Assembly: GCA_030597275.1 (NCBI GenBank) | Contig: JAUVSB010000065.1 | Coordinates: 1-7,734 of the forward strand | Length of the DNA: 7,734 nucleotides | Source: Gammaproteobacteria bacterium | GTDB taxonomy: Bacteria > Pseudomonadota > Gammaproteobacteria > BMS3Bbin11 | Reading direction: 5' to 3' | Shown: in pieces, positions 6,059-7,734 of the stretch | Position numbering within the stretch: the first letter of the stretch is position 1 | How the letters are laid out: each line of letters begins with the position of its first letter | Program-made: the position numbers and the translations under genes | The notes under the pieces: model-generated | The model's input: the letters and a program-made list of their open reading frames with translations, nothing else | What the model was told of the DNA's origin: nothing | Databases searched by the model: none

Positions 6059-6790
6059 ATGTTGAAACGAATCAGAAGAATACTGCGGCCTGTTGCAGGT
6101 ACTCCTTTTCACCCTCAGTGGTTAATAAGAGGGGGACGTAGCAAGTTATTTAGTTACCTTCGAAGCATTGAAGAGAGAAAAATTATTCTTGATATAGGCT
6201 GCTTTGATAAATGGCCCAAAGCCTATATTCCTACTAACTGCTCTTATATTGGTCTTGATTATTATGAAACAGCCAGGAACTTGTATGACAGTGTTCCAGA
6301 TGTTTATGGTGATGCTCTAAAATTGCCGATTAAAAGTGAGACGATAAATACCGTTCTCCTATTTGATGTGTTAGAACATATCTCAGATACTGAGGTCTTG
6401 CTAAGTGAGGTCTGTCGTGTCCTGGAATCTGATGGCATGTTAATTTTGCAAGTACCATTTCTATATCCATTGCATGACGAACCTAGAGATTATGTACGCT
6501 TCACTTCTCACGGATTTAAAGAGCTGGCAATAAGAAATGGCTTTATCGTTGAAGAATGCAATGCTATGGGGCATCCGATTGAAACATCTACATTGCTCAT
6601 AAATATTGCTTTCAGCAAAACGATACTTGGGTGGATGAAAGATAAAAACCCCGCTGCAGTATTGGTAATTTTATTACCTGTGTTTGTTTTACTCAGCAAT
6701 TTACTTGCGCGTTTATTTACGATGCTTAGTAATGAAGACCCTTTCATGCCATATAGCTATCAATTAATATTCAGGAAGCCGGTGTTGTAA
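6059..6790 (+). CDS. Class I SAM-dependent methyltransferase with hydrophobic C-terminal segment
   Basis: Predicted methyltransferase of 243 residues, probably acting on a polysaccharide or lipid-linked intermediate near the inner membrane (inference from neighbours). The N-terminus is basic (KRIRRILR), followed by TPFHPQWL (15-22), a stretch I associate with methyltransferases of polysaccharide clusters. Motif I is ILDIGCFD (43-50), where Phe replaces the usual second glycine of GxGxG. Asp67 in YIGLDYY (63-69) is the expected ribose-binding acid. DALKLP (85-90), LLFDVLEHI (100-108), LILQVPFLYPLHDEPRDYVR (128-147) and FT (148-149) follow. Residues 198-222 are a strong hydrophobic stretch ending in a positively charged turn, likely a membrane-associated helix; the tail YQLIFRKP is typical of the fold's last strand. 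The ATG at 6059 is the natural start, with only a weak GAAG upstream. Codons are visibly more AT-rich than in purE-purK. Confidence 0.87.
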   Translation: MLKRIRRILRPVAGTPFHPQWLIRGGRSKLFSYLRSIEERKIILDIGCFDKWPKAYIPTNCSYIGLDYYETARNLYDSVPDVYGDALKLPIKSETINTVLLFDVLEHISDTEVLLSEVCRVLESDGMLILQVPFLYPLHDEPRDYVRFTSHGFKELAIRNGFIVEECNAMGHPIETSTLLINIAFSKTILGWMKDKNPAAVLVILLPVFVLLSNLLARLFTMLSNEDPFMPYSYQLIFRKPVL

Positions 6791-6932
6791 GTTTTATGAA
6801 GTTAACTGTCCTTGTTTATGGATAATAGCTTCGGCAAGGCCACACAGAAAATTAATAGTAAAAAGTACCCTGCAGGTTAATGGTATTAAAGTTAAAGACC
6901 TGAAGCGTTAGAAAGCAAAACATCTGTGGCAC

Positions 6933-6961
6933 TTGAAAATATTCAGTGCATAATACATGAT
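6933..6961 (+). promoter_or_regulatory. Candidate sigma-70 promoter for the glycosyltransferase gene
   Basis: TTGAAA (6933-6938, five of six) is followed after 17 nt by CATGAT (6956-6961, four of six). Transcription would begin near 6968. The -10 element lies on the left arm of the palindrome at 6957-6974. Confidence 0.33.
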
Positions 6962-6974
6962 AAACATTTATCAT
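6957..6974. repeat. Near-perfect palindrome ATGATAAA-CA-TTTATCAT (possible operator)
   Basis: Two perfect 8-bp arms around a 2-bp centre. The location over the candidate -10 and start site is where a dimeric repressor would bind. No T-run follows, and the arms are almost all A/T, so it is not a standard terminator. Confidence 0.5.
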
Positions 6975-7023
6975 ATTTGCGACAGTTTGAGTATCTAGAC
7001 TGATTACTTAGGTTTCAACTTCA

Positions 7024-7734
7024 TTGAAAAAGAAAATTCTGGTCATCAGCTCTACCTTCCCTCGCTGGGAAAATGACCATGAACCACCCTTTGTATACGA
7101 ACTCTCAAGACAATTTACGAAAAAATATGATGTACATGTGCTTGCACCACATGCTGCCGGGAGCCTGAATCATGAAACGCTGGGTGATTTGTCGGTTCAC
7201 CGTTTTAGATATGCTCCTGAAAGATTAGAGAAACTGGCCTATAACGGCGGCATATCAACAAATCTTAAAATGTATCCTCTACGATACTTACTTGTTCTTC
7301 CTTTTTTACTGGCAGAGCTATTTTCCGCTATACGCATCCTAAGAAAAGAAAATATTGATCTTATTCATGCACATTGGATAATTCCGCAAGGCCTGGTTGC
7401 TATCATTACCGCTACACTTGCCAAAAATCGCCCTGCGATTCTTATCACTGCACATGGTGCTGATGTCTACACCCGCAAAGGCAGCCTGATTTCTTCAATA
7501 AAACGATTCATCCTTAACCACTGCAACCATTTGACGGTCGTCAGCCAGGGTAAGGCTGGTTCAGGTCATCAACTGAATGCAAATTGTGATATTGATATTA
7601 TCCCCATGGGCACTGACCTGACAGATACTTTTGTTCCAGACAACAGTAAAAGAACGAACTCGCAATTGGTATTTGTAGGCAGACTGGTAGAAAAAAAAGG
7701 TGTCAGATATCTGATCGATGGCTTCAAAAAGCTA
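7024..7734 (+). CDS. GT-B fold glycosyltransferase (GT4-like), 3' end outside window
   Basis: Predicted to transfer a sugar from a nucleotide-sugar donor to a growing, probably lipid-linked, glycan at the cytoplasmic face of the inner membrane. The first 237 residues are visible and the frame is open to the right edge. The N-terminal acceptor domain starts with KKKILVISSTFPRWENDHEP (2-21), followed by FVYELSRQF (23-31), VHRFRYAPERLEKLAYNGG (58-76), IHAHWIIPQG (114-123) and TAHGADVY (142-149). The interdomain part has VVSQGKA (172-178) and IPMGTDL (193-199). The donor-binding domain begins with LVFVGRLVEKKG (215-226), just before the edge; the later EX7E motif would lie outside. An in-frame TAG at 7009-7011 leaves TTG 7024 as the only usual start codon before the conserved first strand. 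A palindrome and candidate promoter lie upstream. Donor and acceptor sugars cannot be told. Confidence 0.9.
   Translation, partial: MKKKILVISSTFPRWENDHEPPFVYELSRQFTKKYDVHVLAPHAAGSLNHETLGDLSVHRFRYAPERLEKLAYNGGISTNLKMYPLRYLLVLPFLLAELFSAIRILRKENIDLIHAHWIIPQGLVAIITATLAKNRPAILITAHGADVYTRKGSLISSIKRFILNHCNHLTVVSQGKAGSGHQLNANCDIDIIPMGTDLTDTFVPDNSKRTNSQLVFVGRLVEKKGVRYLIDGFKKL

Larger units (their letters stand above)
6791..7023. promoter_or_regulatory. Intergenic control region upstream of the glycosyltransferase gene
   Basis: No gene is recognised in these 233 AT-rich bases. The first half has no obvious structure or terminator. The second half holds a plausible promoter that overlaps a near-perfect palindrome, followed by a ~56-nt leader with TTAGG about 11 nt before the TTG start. 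Confidence 0.45.

Overview
The window looks like chromosomal DNA of a gram-negative proteobacterium, most likely a gammaproteobacterium. This is inferred from an RND efflux permease, a BirA with an N-terminal repressor domain next to a type III pantothenate kinase, and a separate class I PurE followed by PurK. No rRNA, tRNA, CRISPR array, insertion sequence or replication origin was recognised.

Left part (1-4745) is compact and mostly housekeeping. The 3' third of an RND efflux pump gene (+) runs in from the left edge and converges on a birA-coaX pair on the minus strand. birA (biotin-protein ligase/repressor) and coaX (pantothenate kinase) overlap by four bases and are probably translationally coupled. 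Divergent from birA, across about 170 bp, lies purE-purK. These encode the mutase and the ATP-dependent synthetase that together carboxylate AIR in purine synthesis, and they are separated by 11 bp.

Right part (4746-7734) differs in style. It holds two class I SAM-dependent methyltransferase genes and the start of a GT-B (GT4-like) glycosyltransferase, all on the plus strand. They are separated by AT-rich gaps of 278, 294 and 233 bp, and two of the three genes need a TTG start. This looks like the beginning of a surface- or exopolysaccharide locus placed after purK and continuing past the right edge. The methyltransferases and the glycosyltransferase would modify and build a glycan at the cytoplasmic side of the inner membrane; the actual glycan cannot be read from this window.

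I do not see a clearly new biological system. The points most worth a second look are a near-palindrome overlapping a candidate promoter before the glycosyltransferase, a methyltransferase with an altered SAM-binding loop and a hydrophobic C-terminal segment, an 11-bp direct repeat placed at the start and stop of the first methyltransferase gene, and a tandem heptamer that encodes the end of CoaX.
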